Below, piece by piece: positions 34,017 to 43,433 of a stretch of 64,000 nt of DNA. Below the pieces are notes generated by a model. That model did not search any database. It had not been told where the DNA came from and was given only the letters and a program-made list of their open reading frames with translations. Each line of letters begins with the position of its first letter. Position 1 is the stretch's first letter. The position numbers were made by a program, and so were the translations under genes. Source of the DNA: Trebonia sp963771985 (GTDB lineage: Bacteria > Actinomycetota > Actinomycetes > Streptosporangiales > Streptosporangiaceae); contig CAVYVO010000013.1 in assembly GCA_963771985.1 (NCBI GenBank), positions 1 through 64,000 of the forward strand, in the 5' to 3' direction.

Positions 34017-35432
34017 ATGACGCAGCGGGCGGACTCAGGGGAGCGGCCGGCGGTTTTCGTCCTCTTCGGGGCGACTGGTGACCTGGCCAAGCGCATGGTG
34101 CTGCCGGCTTTCTACCGGCTGGCGTGCGAGGGGCTCCTGCCCCGGCAGTGGCTGCTGGTGGGCAACGGCCGGGGCGACGTCACGCACGAGAACTTCCGCG
34201 GCCGTGTCCACGATGCGCTCAACGAGTTCGGCTCCAAGCCCGAGGGCAAGGACTGGGACTCATTCGCGCAGCGTGTGTTCTTCGCCGGCGGCGGGTTCAG
34301 CTCCGACAGCCCCGGCAGCCTGCTGGACATGCTCGGCGAGGCGCGCGTATCGCTCGGCGACAGCCCGCAGCTGGTGCACTACCTGGCGGTCCCGCCTGTC
34401 GCCTTCGGCGGGCTGACACAGGCGCTGGGGCAGCACGGACTGGCCCGCGGCGCCCGGGTCGTCTACGAGAAGCCATTTGGCACCTCGCCCGGCAGCTTCC
34501 GCGAACTCGACCGGGTCGTTCGTTCAGTCCTGGATGAGCAGCAGGTGTACCGGATCGACCATTTCCTGGGCAAGGAAGCGACCCAGGATCTGCACGTGCT
34601 CCGCTTCGCCAACAGTTCGTCCGCCGCGTTCTGGAACCGCGAGCACGTCGAGTCGGTGCAGATCGATGTGCCCGAGACGCTCGGCATCAGCGACCGGGCC
34701 CAGTTCTACGACGCCACCGGCGCGGTCCTGGACATGCTCGTCACGCACTTGTTCCAGGTGGCCGCCGAGGTCGCCATGGAACCCCCGGCCAGCCTGGGCG
34801 CGCTGGACCTGCAGGCGGCCCGGGAAAAGGTCATCGGCTGCTTCCGGCCGCTGGATCCGCGGGAGGTCGTGCTCGGGCAGTTCGATGGGTACCGGGAGGT
34901 GCCGGGTGTCGATCCGCACTCCGGCCGGGACACGTTCGTGGCCGCCCGGCTGTGGATCGACAACCCCCGCTGGCAGGACGTGCCGTTCTACCTGCGCACC
35001 GGGAAGCGGCTGGCCGCCTCGCAGCAGCGGGTCAGCCTGATCCTGCGCGAGCCGCCCGGGCCGCTGGCCGGCCAGCTGCCCCGCGATGGGAACGTGCTGT
35101 CCTTCTCGCTGGCCGGCGACGGGGAGATCGACCTGTTCCTGGTGGTCAAGAAGCCCGGGCCCGCGCTGGACCTCGATGTCGCCCGCGCGCCGATCCCGCT
35201 GGCCAGCCTGCACGGCGCCGACCCGCTGCCACCGTACGTGCGGCTGATCCACGACGTCCTGCTCGGCGACCGCTCGCTGTTCACCCGGCCAGACGGGCTG
35301 GCCGCGGTGTGGCAGGTGGCTGAGCCGCTGCTGACTAATCCACCCCCGGTCCACGGGTACGCGCCCGGCTCATGGGGACCGGCCGAAGCCCGGGAGCTCA
35401 TCGCACCCGGGCAATGGCTCCTAGGCCAGTAA
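34017..35432 (+). CDS. zwf: Glucose-6-phosphate 1-dehydrogenase
   Basis: 471 aa; oxidises glucose-6-phosphate to 6-phosphogluconolactone, giving NADPH. Motifs: nucleotide-binding FVLFGATGDLAKRM near residue 15 and the substrate site RIDHFLGKE (about 179-187). Length is in the normal range. It is not with opcA, tal or pgl as in the usual pentose-phosphate operon of actinomycetes but sits between two NADPH-dependent aldo/keto reductases, the first just upstream in the same direction. This suggests a local NADPH supply for the reductase; that is an inference. It abuts the next gene's stop (convergent). Confidence 0.95.
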   Translation: MTQRADSGERPAVFVLFGATGDLAKRMVLPAFYRLACEGLLPRQWLLVGNGRGDVTHENFRGRVHDALNEFGSKPEGKDWDSFAQRVFFAGGGFSSDSPGSLLDMLGEARVSLGDSPQLVHYLAVPPVAFGGLTQALGQHGLARGARVVYEKPFGTSPGSFRELDRVVRSVLDEQQVYRIDHFLGKEATQDLHVLRFANSSSAAFWNREHVESVQIDVPETLGISDRAQFYDATGAVLDMLVTHLFQVAAEVAMEPPASLGALDLQAAREKVIGCFRPLDPREVVLGQFDGYREVPGVDPHSGRDTFVAARLWIDNPRWQDVPFYLRTGKRLAASQQRVSLILREPPGPLAGQLPRDGNVLSFSLAGDGEIDLFLVVKKPGPALDLDVARAPIPLASLHGADPLPPYVRLIHDVLLGDRSLFTRPDGLAAVWQVAEPLLTNPPPVHGYAPGSWGPAEARELIAPGQWLLGQ

Positions 35433-36473
35433 TCACCCGCCCGCGGCACCGGCCGGCAGGATGCGGGAACGCTGCTCGACGCCCAGCTCGCCATAGGGAT
35501 AGTCGGTGGGGTGCGGGTCGCTGGCGGCGTCGAGCGCCGCGGTCTGGGCGGCGGTCAGACGCAGCCGGGCCGCGCGAAGGTTGGTCTCAAGCTGGCTGAC
35601 CGTGCGGGCGCCGAGGATGGTCGAGCTGACCGCGGGCCGGGCCGTCACCCACGCGAGCGCGACCTCGGCCATGGACACGCCGCGTTCCGCGGCGATTTTC
35701 TGTACGGCGTCGATGACGTGCCAGGTGCGGTCGGTACCGCGCCGGCCGTACGCTTCCATGCCGCGGTCTGGATCCTCGCCGAGGCGGGTCGCGCCTGCCG
35801 GGCGCTCGTCGCGCCGGTACTTACCCGACAGCCAGCCGCCGCCGAGCGGGCTCCACGGCAGCAGGCCCAGGCCGGCGTCGATGGCCGCGGGCACGATCTC
35901 CCACTCGATCTCCCGTGCCAGCAGGCTGTACTGCGGCTGGAGGGTCACCGGCCCGGACACGTTCAGGGCACGGGCCAGGTGCACCGCCTTGGTCAGCTGC
36001 CAGCCGGTGAAGTTGGACAGCCCCCAGTAGCGGATCTTGCCGGCCCGGATGAACTGGTCGAGCGTCCGCAGAGTTTCCTCCAGCGGCGTCAGCGGATCGT
36101 AGGCATGCACCTGATACAGGTCAACCGACTCGAGCCCCAGCCGGCGAAGCGAAGCATCCAGCGCGCGGGTCAGGTGGCGCGCGGACAGCCCGGCGCCGTT
36201 CGGCGAGTCATCCACCGGCATACGGCCCTTGGTGGCCAGCACCACGGGCCCGGTGACATCGGACGGGCGGCTGGCGAACCAGCGGCCGATGATCTCCTCC
36301 GACCCCCCGCCGCCGTACACGTCGGCCGTATCCACCATCGTGCCGCCCGCCTCGATGAACCGGTCGAGCTGCTGATGCGCCCCGGACTCGTCCGTCTCGA
36401 CGCCGAACGTCATCGTTCCCAGGCACAGGCTCGACACCGCGCAGCCACTGCCGCCCAGCACGCGATAGTCCAT
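35433..36473 (-). CDS. Aldo/keto reductase
   Basis: 346 aa, intact. Conserved AKR features: LCLGTMTFGVETDESG, catalytic Asp/Tyr region VDTADVYGGGGSEEII, Lys in VVLATKGRMP, His in YQVHAYDPLTPLEE, IRYWGLSNFTGWQL and WSPLGGGWLSGKY. It shares the N-terminal MDYRVLGGSGCAVS layout with the two other reductases in the window, which are paralogues. Substrate unknown; AKR11/YajO-like enzymes reduce sugar aldehydes or methylglyoxal. It faces zwf. Confidence 0.93.
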   Translation of the reverse strand: MDYRVLGGSGCAVSSLCLGTMTFGVETDESGAHQQLDRFIEAGGTMVDTADVYGGGGSEEIIGRWFASRPSDVTGPVVLATKGRMPVDDSPNGAGLSARHLTRALDASLRRLGLESVDLYQVHAYDPLTPLEETLRTLDQFIRAGKIRYWGLSNFTGWQLTKAVHLARALNVSGPVTLQPQYSLLAREIEWEIVPAAIDAGLGLLPWSPLGGGWLSGKYRRDERPAGATRLGEDPDRGMEAYGRRGTDRTWHVIDAVQKIAAERGVSMAEVALAWVTARPAVSSTILGARTVSQLETNLRAARLRLTAAQTAALDAASDPHPTDYPYGELGVEQRSRILPAGAAGG

Positions 36474-36483
36474 GAAGCCAGGC

Positions 36484-36775
36484 TACAGAGACCCTGGACT
36501 ACCTGAACGGGCTGCGCGGTGGGGCAGTGGCTGGCCCGGCAGCCCAGCCCCGATGACAGCGATGACTTCGACGACCGGTTCGTGCAGGTCGGCACCACCT
36601 TCGGCGGCGCGGCGTGCGTGCGGGGCAACCTGACGCCGGAGTGCGCGGCAGCGGTGCAGGCAGTGCTGGACGCGCTGGGCGACAAACGCGGCCCGGAAGA
36701 CACCCCGCACCGCCGGGCGGTTCCACGACACCCTACAGGAGGCGTGCGTTCTCCTGAAGTCGTCCTGCTGTGACA
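36484..36775 (+). pseudogene. Remnant of a DUF222/13E12-repeat protein
   Basis: Three short frames in order read as one DUF222 segment: ETLDYLNGLR, then QWLARQPSPDDSDDFDDRFV with GNLTPECAAAVQAVLDALGD, then FHDTLQEACVLLKS, each shifted in frame. The complete family (about 400-500 aa with a C-terminal HNH nuclease) is often dispersed in actinomycete genomes. No start, no HNH motif and several frame breaks: a decayed copy. Confidence 0.7.
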
Positions 36776-37090
36776 ATGCCCTGTCGATTGCAGAATTTGG
36801 CACGTTCCGGGAGCGGGCGGCGACAGCATCCGGCGTCTGGGCCGACGACCTTCGCCTCCAACCACCTGGCCGTCACTGATTCCGTGGAGCGAGGCGACGA
36901 TCACACACGAGCGGGGACGCGGAGCTGCCGGTCGAATCCCGTCCTGCGTGCCTTGCCTCTGCTCGACCTTGAAGATTTCCATGGCGATCCAGGAGATCGC
37001 AGAGGATGTGGATGCGGCTCTTGGCGTTCTACCGATCTGAGCCCGCTGGAGGCCTGCCGTCTTTGCGGGCCTGCGTTAACATGAGTGTCC

Positions 37091-37480
37091 ATGAGCCACC
37101 CGCTGGTAGAAGGGCAGCAACCGGTCGTGCCGCTGCCGGAGCGCGAGCCTGCGGCGATCCGTGCGGCCGTAGCGCGTCTTGACCCGGCGGCTCTCGCGAG
37201 GTTCGAGGCCGACTGGACGGCCGCGACTGCCCGTGCGCGGGATGAGTACAGTCTGCTTCCTGCCCGGTACTTCGTCGAGCACTGGTTCAGCTGGGTTGCT
37301 GTTGAACGCTGGCCGCAACTGGCGGCCCGGTGGCATGCCTGCGAGCGCATCGTCGCCGAGTCGCAGGACCGTATGGAGCGCCGGGCGGCTGCGACCGAGA
37401 TCAGCCAGATCTTGCGGCAGGCCGAGACAGCCACTGCGGCCGTTCGAGAACCCTCAGCTCAGCCCAGCCTGGTGAGGCAA
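37091..37480 (+). CDS. DUF6247-like small protein, C-terminus uncertain
   Basis: From an ATG at 37091 (MSHPLVEGQQ). The core is helical and charged: EREPAAIRAAVARLDPAAL, FEADWTAATARARDEYSLLP, then a Trp-rich WFSWVAVERWPQLAARWHAC and AAATEISQILRQAET. This layout resembles DUF6247 proteins found with toxin-antitoxin or XRE-regulator pairs; the match is from memory and modest. The frame runs on to 37615 into Pro/Arg-rich sequence that overlaps an antisense coding remnant, so the natural C-terminus is probably near 37440-37480. Confidence 0.5.
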
Positions 37481-37643
37481 GATCATGCTTTGCCGCAAGA
37501 TGCTCGGCCAAGGCCGCCAGCAAGGCGTCCCAGCGCTCGTCACCGACAGGGGGCGGCTCATCCAGGAGCAACGCGGTCTGGGTGTCCTGTGGCTCCCACC
37601 TGTACTCTTCGATGAACTCCCAGAAGATCTTCCAGGCTCTGGC
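37401..37643 (-). pseudogene. Minus-strand protein fragment, 80 codons, no start
   Basis: Between a TGA at 37644-37646 and a TGA at 37401-37403 the minus strand reads a strongly protein-like sequence: WKIFWEFIEEYRWEPQDTQT, then LLLDEPPPVGDERWDALLAA and LAEHLAAKHDLASPGWAEL. Proteins of this pattern sit beside XRE regulators or AbiE-type genes in actinomycetes; function unknown. There is no start codon in frame; an ATG at 37647 lies one frame away, so a frameshift has removed the beginning. It overlaps the 3' end of the DUF6247-like gene in antisense. Confidence 0.5.
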
Positions 37644-37739
37644 TCATATAACTGGAAGGTAATGGTCCGATCGTGCGCTAGCGGCCGTCCGGTGTCCTGC
37701 TCCTCGCCGGTTTTCGATAACGTGAAGGATGTTACGGCC

Positions 37740-38075
37740 TATAGGTCGAAGGATCTTTCTCGTTAGTTCGAGCTTGGCGCGTTCACAAGGAAAATACGGC
37801 GGGAGGGCTCCGTTATCATCCAGAAATGTGCGACAGAGTAATCCGTGCTGGCTGCCCGCGCCGTACGGCGTGAAAATGGCAGGGGTACCGCTCGTGACGC
37901 CTATTTTTGCTTGGCCCGGCTGAGTCCGTGACAGAGTTTGGCGCCGGGACCGGGATCTTCAAGGGCCGTTCAGTGTTGCTTCGAGCACGCGGGTCAGCCT
38001 TGTCCGCTAGCCCTCCGGCCCCCGGGCGGTACCCGCCCTGAGGGGCATCCGCCTGAAGCGGGAGGGAGGGACGCA
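37740..38075 (+). ncRNA. Candidate bridge-RNA region of the IS110 element
   Basis: Noncoding left end upstream of the transposase. IS110-group elements encode here a structured bridge RNA with target- and donor-binding loops that guides recombination (established for IS621 and relatives). This segment has foldable blocks, such as GGGCGGTACCCGCCC near 38020-38036, but I cannot assign the loops or the RNA ends by eye. Confidence 0.4.
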
Positions 38076-39392
38076 GTGGAAGAGGTAACTGACGAGCCGC
38101 TGTATCGGGACAGGGTATGTGGCATCGACATCGGCAAGGCCGGGATAGCGGCCACGATCCGGGTGGCGTCGGATAGGAACCCGTTGCGCCGGATGCAGGA
38201 GACCCGCGCGTTCGGCACCACGAAGCGGCAGGTGCTGGCGCTGGCGGACTGGCTGCGGTCCTGGCAGGTGCCCGCAGTGGTGATGGAGGCCACCGGGGAC
38301 TACTGGAAGCCGGTGCTCTGCCGGCTGGAGGCCGAGGGCTTCGAGTGCGTGCTGGCCGACGCCCGCCAGGTCAAGAACCTGCCCGGCCGGCCCAAGCGGG
38401 ACACCTCCGACTCCCAGTGGCTGGCGCAGAACTTCGAGCGCGGCGCGGTCCGGTCCTGCTTCGTGGCCACCCCGGAGTTCCGGGTGATCCGGCTGCACAC
38501 CCGCTACCGCCGTGACCTGACCGAGGAGCGGACCCGGGAGAAGCAGCGCGTGGAGAAGCTCCTGGAATCGGCGGGGATCAAGCTGTCCGGCGTGCTGGCG
38601 GACCTGCACGGCGTGTCCGGGCGCGACATCATGGACCACCTCATCGCCGGCGAGCGCGGCCCCCGGGCACTGGCGCAGCTGGCCCGCCGCCGCGCCCGCG
38701 CGAAGATCCCCCGGCTGGAGGAGGCCCTGGAAGGAACCGAGTTCTTCACCGCGCAGCACGCCGCCCTGCTGAAGGCCATGCTGCGCCGCATCGACGCCCA
38801 GGACTCCGACATCGCCAGGCTCAGCGCCGTCATCGAGGAACTGCTCGCCCCGTGGGAAGAGCAGCTGCAGCAGGCCGAGTCGATGCCCGGCTGGCAGCGC
38901 CGCGCCGCACAGGACGTCCTCGCGGAGACCGGGCCCGACATGACCAGGTTCGCCACCCCGGGCCACCTGGTCTCCTGGGCCGGGCGTGCCCCGCTGGACC
39001 ACCAGTCCGGCCAGCGCAAGGGCCGGGGCAAGCGCAAGAAAGGCAACCGCTACATCGGCGCGGTCACCGGCGAGACCTCCGTGTCGGCCGGCCGCACCCA
39101 GACCCGGGAAGGAGCACGCTACCGGCGGCTGACCCGCCGGATCGGCAAGGACAAGGCCCAGGTCGCCGTCAGCAACACCCAGCTGAGGGTCTACCACAAG
39201 CTCCTGTCCAGCCCCGGCGCCCGCTACCAGGACCTCGGTGCCGGCTACTACGAGAAGCAAGCCCAGGCCAGGCGCAAGACCCGGTACCACCTGGCCGAGC
39301 TCGACGCCCTCGGCTACGACGTCATCATCACCCCCAGGCCCGGCCCGGACACCGGCGACGCCCCAGGAGGCGGGCAGACCGCGGCTGCCTGA
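38076..39392 (+). CDS. IS110-family transposase/recombinase
   Basis: 438 aa from a GTG at 38076 with a strong GGGAGGGAGG ribosome-binding site. The N-terminal RuvC-like DEDD domain has VCGIDIGKAGIAATI, VVMEATGDYWKPV and an Asp-rich KRDTSDSQWLA. A central coiled-coil linker (EERTREKQRVEKLLES) leads to the Transposase_20 domain: LAETGPDMTRFATPGHLVSW, RGKRKKGNRYIGAVTGE. IS110 recombinases use the DEDD site and a C-terminal Ser with a bridge RNA. The gene is full length and uninterrupted, so the element may be active. Confidence 0.95.
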   Translation: MEEVTDEPLYRDRVCGIDIGKAGIAATIRVASDRNPLRRMQETRAFGTTKRQVLALADWLRSWQVPAVVMEATGDYWKPVLCRLEAEGFECVLADARQVKNLPGRPKRDTSDSQWLAQNFERGAVRSCFVATPEFRVIRLHTRYRRDLTEERTREKQRVEKLLESAGIKLSGVLADLHGVSGRDIMDHLIAGERGPRALAQLARRRARAKIPRLEEALEGTEFFTAQHAALLKAMLRRIDAQDSDIARLSAVIEELLAPWEEQLQQAESMPGWQRRAAQDVLAETGPDMTRFATPGHLVSWAGRAPLDHQSGQRKGRGKRKKGNRYIGAVTGETSVSAGRTQTREGARYRRLTRRIGKDKAQVAVSNTQLRVYHKLLSSPGARYQDLGAGYYEKQAQARRKTRYHLAELDALGYDVIITPRPGPDTGDAPGGGQTAAA

Positions 39393-39409
39393 CCAGCCCA
39401 CCCGCCCGA

Positions 39410-39447
39410 AGCAGCCGACGGCGGATCGACCGTCGCCGTCGGCTGCT
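39410..39447 (+). terminator. 14-bp perfect hairpin after the transposase
   Basis: AGCAGCCGACGGCG (39410-39423) and its exact complement (39434-39447) around a 10-nt loop, 18 bp after the transposase stop. It could end the transcript or be part of the element's right end. Confidence 0.6.
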
Positions 39448-39673
39448 GCCGCCTGCCTGGCTAAGCACCTATTTTCGGGTCAGCCATCTTCCACCGGGTC
39501 TTTTCATCGATCGTCTGCGACAAGTACGCCGCCAGATCGGCAACGGTCATGGGTTGGTAGCTGGCCACGGCCGTTCCTCTCGCGTCTGTAGAAACCATAA
39601 TGAAGATATCGCGCCTTGAGAGTCTCCTGGGTGCGTGCCGAGCCTTGGCGCACGATGTCGGCGACGGGCCTGA

Positions 39674-39844
39674 CGCGCGCGCCATCTGGCCTGGCTCCGC
39701 GACGAGGCCGGCGACGCGTTCGCCGCCGGAATCATCTTGCACACCGGCCCGCACGTCTTCCCCGTTAACGACCGCATCATCGCCGCCCCGGTCTCCGCAC
39801 TCTGGTCAAAGCCAAGCCCTGGCCTCGCCGGCGACTCCAGCTAG
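39674..39844 (+). pseudogene. C-terminal fragment of an AAA/DUF4143 ATPase
   Basis: A 56-codon frame that opens after TGA (39671) and ends with TAG (39842-39844): RHLAWLRDEAGDAFAAGIIL, then HTGPHVFPVNDRIIAAPVSALW. This is the typical end of the AAA_14/DUF4143 proteins (restriction-like nuclease fold tail). The rest of that gene, about 350 codons, is absent, perhaps displaced by the IS110 insertion. Confidence 0.65.
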
Positions 39845-40249
39845 ACCGCTCGTTCCTCCAGCGCGGCGCCCCGGACCCGGCCGGCGCCCCCGAGGGGGCA
39901 GACGCGCCCGCGCCGCCACCAGACGAAGCGCGCGCCGCGCTGCGGCACGTCATCGCCCGGCTGGCCATCGACTTCGTCTGGCCCCGCCGGGATCGCCTCA
40001 CTGCTGTGCACCCGGCTGCTGGAGCCCCTACAACACGGTCAGCCTGCCGCTGGACATCGGCTACCCCGACAGCATCCTCGGTCTCGACCCACGACTCGAT
40101 CTGCGTCGCGTCGGATGCTCCGGGCCGCGGCAGCCGGATCGCCCGGACCTGCGGGAACTCTTATCAGCGATCGTGATGCGGGCGGCAAAAGGGGAACTGG
40201 CGAACGAGATAGTCGCGGAGCCGGCGGATCAGCTGAAGGCTGCGGGCAG
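39845..40249. other. Noncoding or decayed 405-bp stretch
   Basis: No intact gene. Short protein-like runs appear in different plus-strand frames (for example ARLAIDFVWPRRDRLTAV near 39950 and YNTVSLPLDIGYPDSILGLD near 40030), as in a frameshift-ridden pseudogene, but the family is not recognised. Confidence 0.5.
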
Positions 40250-43200
40250 TCAGCCACGGTCGCTGTCCAGGTCGGCGTCGGCCAGGAGGCGTGCGGCGCG
40301 GTCCGGTGCCGTCAGCAATGCCGTCAGCAGGTGCCGGCGGTGCCAGTCGCCCGCGGCCCAGGCCAGGCCGCATGCCAGGCCCTCCGGGCTGGCGGCGTGG
40401 ACTACGCCGTCGCGGTAGCGCCACTGGACCTGCCGGCCGTCTACGACGAGCCGGTCGTGTGACTCATAGGCCGGGGGAGCGGCCGGCAGGACGGTGCGGA
40501 CGATCGCCGGCACGGCCTGCGGCTGGCCCGGTGACTCGATCGCGCCCTGGATTTCCTCGGCGGCCAGCGGCAGGTCGAGCAAGTCGGCCAGGCGGGAGGC
40601 CAGCTCGTGGGGAGCCAGGATCAGTGGCTGATCCGCTGCCAGCGGCCACAGGTCGGGGGTGTCGAGGACCAGGACGTCGTCGGCGTCGGCCACGACTACT
40701 TCTCCGCCGCGGACCGCGCGGATCTGGTCTGGGGGAGTGAACTCGTCCGGACTGATGTCCGCGGTGGCCAGGGCGGTCCACAGGGCGCGCAGTTGACCGC
40801 GGGTGACCGGGCGCGCCGGGTCTGCCAGCCTGCGCAGCAGGTCACCGGGACCGGCGGGGTCGGTGAGCAGGTTGGCGACGGTGGTCCGGACACCCAGCGC
40901 GCGGGCGATCTCCGGGTCGGCGAGGGCGCGGGCGGTGGCCAGGCCGGCCTCGTCGTACAGGCCCAGCAGCAGCGGGTCAGCGTCCGCGGCGCGCAAGTCA
41001 CCGGGGTGGCGGCCGCCGATGACTACGTGGCGGCGCAGCCACCAGGCGGTATACGAGAGCACGTCGACGTGGCGGCCGTCGGCTAGCCGCACTCTGGCTG
41101 GCTCGAGGACCGCCGCACGCAGCGGCGGCTCCGCCAGGAGTTCGAGCGCCTGAGGCCAGCGGTCTGGGTCGACGAGATCCAGGTCGCGCACCGCCACGAT
41201 CTCGAGCGCGACCGGCGGGACGGCACCGCGCGGAAGCCGCGCGCTCGTCTGATAGGCCCAGTCCTGCGCGTCGTCCAGGTCGAGGTCGGGATCGTCGAGA
41301 TCGACATCCTGAGCGGTCAGCAGCTCGAACGACGACAGCACACCCGCCGCCGCGAGCGCCCCGGCGCCGTACCGCTCAAGTGTTTCCTTCCCCACGACAC
41401 CGAACGGAGCGTCCGCCGCCACCACGCCGGCCAGCGGCCCGTCTGGCAGCAGCAGTTCGCCGGCCGGCGTCCAGTCACCGTCGGCGTCCGGCAGGGCCAG
41501 GTCCGCGAGCCAGGGGTAGTCGCCTCGCTCGGCGTCCGCCGCGGCGACCAGGCCGAGCACGACGTCGGCGACCGGCACGGGATCGTCCTCGTCGTAGGAC
41601 GCCTCGACCGCGGCGCGGGTCGCCGGATGGCTGAGCACGCCGCGCGGCGTGGCCTCGACCGCGCCGAGCCGGGCGAGCAGCGAGTGTGCCGCGTCCGGGT
41701 GGACGACGCGCAGGCCTAGCACGCCGAGCCGCTCGGGGTGCGCCAGGCCGGGGCCGGGCAGCAGCAGCCCCCGCGCGCCGCGCACACGCCGCGAGTCGGC
41801 GAGCGGTACCGGCAGCGCGCCAAGTTCGCCGCGATCTTCGGGGGAGCCGTGGGACAGCACGTCGTACAGCCGCCGCCACCACGCCGGCGGCCGGTCGAGC
41901 GCCGCGAGCGCATCCGCGAGGTCAGCGAGCGGCAGCCGCCGGACGCCGAGGACCGCGTAGGCGGGATGCCGCGCGGGCCCGTTGATCAGGCCGCCGAGCA
42001 CTGGCGCGAGAAAATCGGTGAGTCCGGGCAGGTTCTTCTCGAGCAGCAGCGCGTCCCGTGGCCGCAGCCGGGCAGCGGGCTCCCCGGGGACGCCCCCCTG
42101 TCCTGCGGCCGGCAGGAACGCCACGTCCGGCAGCCGCTCCCTGATGGCGCGGCCAAGGCGGGCGTCGAGCTCGCCCCGCCCGGCTGGTCCCGGCACCAGG
42201 GCGAGGAGGCCGGGGCCGGGCGCGAGAGCGGGCAGCATCCCGGCGTAGGCCACGGCGGCGCGGTCGACCAGGAAGTCCGTGAGCGGGCCCGGCGCTACGT
42301 GCCGCCGATCCGGGCCCAGCGGAAACGACGCGAGCAGCAGCGCGGGCAGCCCCAGCGGCTCGTCCGTCGGCGTAGGCGCGTGCACTACGGGATCAACCCC
42401 GTCGGGCAGCCGGCCGGCCGGGTCCGCGGATCCGGTGACCGGCACCGCCCAGCTGACCGACCACGACGTGCGGGTCCGCTCCTCCGACGGCCGGTCCGCG
42501 AGCAGCCCCGGAGCGAGCCGGCCGCTCGCGGTCGCCGTCCGCCACGTGCTCTGCTGGCTCGCGGGGGACGGTCCTCCGGCATGGGGGGCTCCCCGCCCCC
42601 CATCCCCCCTGGCCCGCACCCCCGATCGGCTTGGTGACCCGTCGACCGTGATCGTGATGTCGTCGCCGTCACGCGCCGCTGTCAGCACGCGGGTCGCGCC
42701 GTCGGCCTCGATCTCGACGCGTTCCAGGGCCGCAAGCGCGAGCAGCAGCGCTGGGCCAGTCTGGGCCAGGAGCCGTCCGGCCAGGTCGCGGGCGTCGGCG
42801 TCGCGCAGTGGCAGGGTCACCGCGGTCGTGAACCCGTCTGGCGGCGCGCCTCCGGCGGCGAATGGCAGCCGCAGCACCGGAACATGCCCCGATCGCTGTG
42901 CCAGCTCCCCGGCCAGCGCCGGTACCTGGCCGGCGAGCTCGCGCGTGGCGTCGCGCGACCACTGGACCGAACCGGTGGCCGACGATATCTGCGGCGCGTC
43001 GCTCACCGCGACCACCGCGGCGAACCCGACGCCAAACCGGCCAACCGTGTCCTCCGCCGCGGATGCTCCCCGCTTGCTCAACGCGCGCAGCGTGGACAGG
43101 GACTCGAACGCCGGCCGCGTCCAGCGGTGCCCCGGTGTTGGCCGCCACCAGGGTCCCGTCGCGCAGCGTCAGCCGCAGCACCCCGGGCACGCCGGCCCGC

Positions 43201-43382
43201 GCCGCCGCGTCCGCGGCGTTCTGCGCGAGTTCCACCACGACCCGGTCCCGGTACCCGCCGAGCGCGTAGTCCTCCTCGGCGTTGGCGTCCTCCCGGAACC
43301 GCGCGGGCGACGCCGCCCAGGCATCGAGCACCCGCTCCCGCAGCCCCGCGGTCTCGAACGGGTCATCCACCCCATCAAGCAC
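40250..43382 (-). CDS. Sacsin/Hsp90-like GHKL ATPase protein, apparent 1-bp frameshift
   Basis: About 1,040 aa. The N-terminus is a GHKL ATPase of the sacsin/HSP90 type: YRDRVVVELAQNAADAAAR (N-box), LVAANTGAPLDAAGV (adenine site), then, after an apparent extra T at 43107-43108, ESLSTLRALSKRGAS and EDTVGRFGVGFAAVVAVSD (lid and G box). The remaining 850 residues have no domain I recognise. Bacterial relatives are annotated only as sacsin-like ATP-binding proteins, perhaps chaperones or conflict-system parts. Near residue 240 an in-frame Gly/Pro-rich insertion (42561-42610) resembles the one in the dehydratase gene. Divergent from the hydrolase gene. Confidence 0.85.
42561..42610 (+). repeat. 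G/C-run insertion element inside the sacsin-like gene
   Basis: Plus strand starts GCGGGGGACGGTCCTCCGG and ends CGCCCCCCATCCCCCC. It is similar in order and spacing to the element at 18621-18685, yet here it is antisense to the host gene, which still reads through it in frame. Confidence 0.5.
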
Positions 43383-43433
43383 AGCCCGACCTTAGTCCAC
43401 GGCCGGCCGGCTTGCGGAGCCTAGGCTCTGATC

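Larger units (their letters stand above)
37740..39480 (+). mobile_element. IS110-family insertion sequence (ends approximate)
   Basis: Contains one transposase gene (38076-39392), about 335 bp of noncoding left flank and a strong hairpin in the right flank. IS110 elements lack terminal inverted repeats, so the limits are estimates. Possible end-related similarity: CCTATTTTTGC near 37899 and CCTATTTTCGGGTCAGCC near 39468. It sits among decayed genes, consistent with insertion into non-essential DNA. Confidence 0.7.

Noticed and set aside
36776..37090. Small gene between the DUF222 remnant and the DUF6247-like gene
   Set aside because: No frame longer than about 60 codons with protein-like composition; treated as noncoding.
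37729..37923. Short plus frame in the IS110 left end
   Set aside because: Lies in the noncoding end expected to encode bridge RNA; no protein features.
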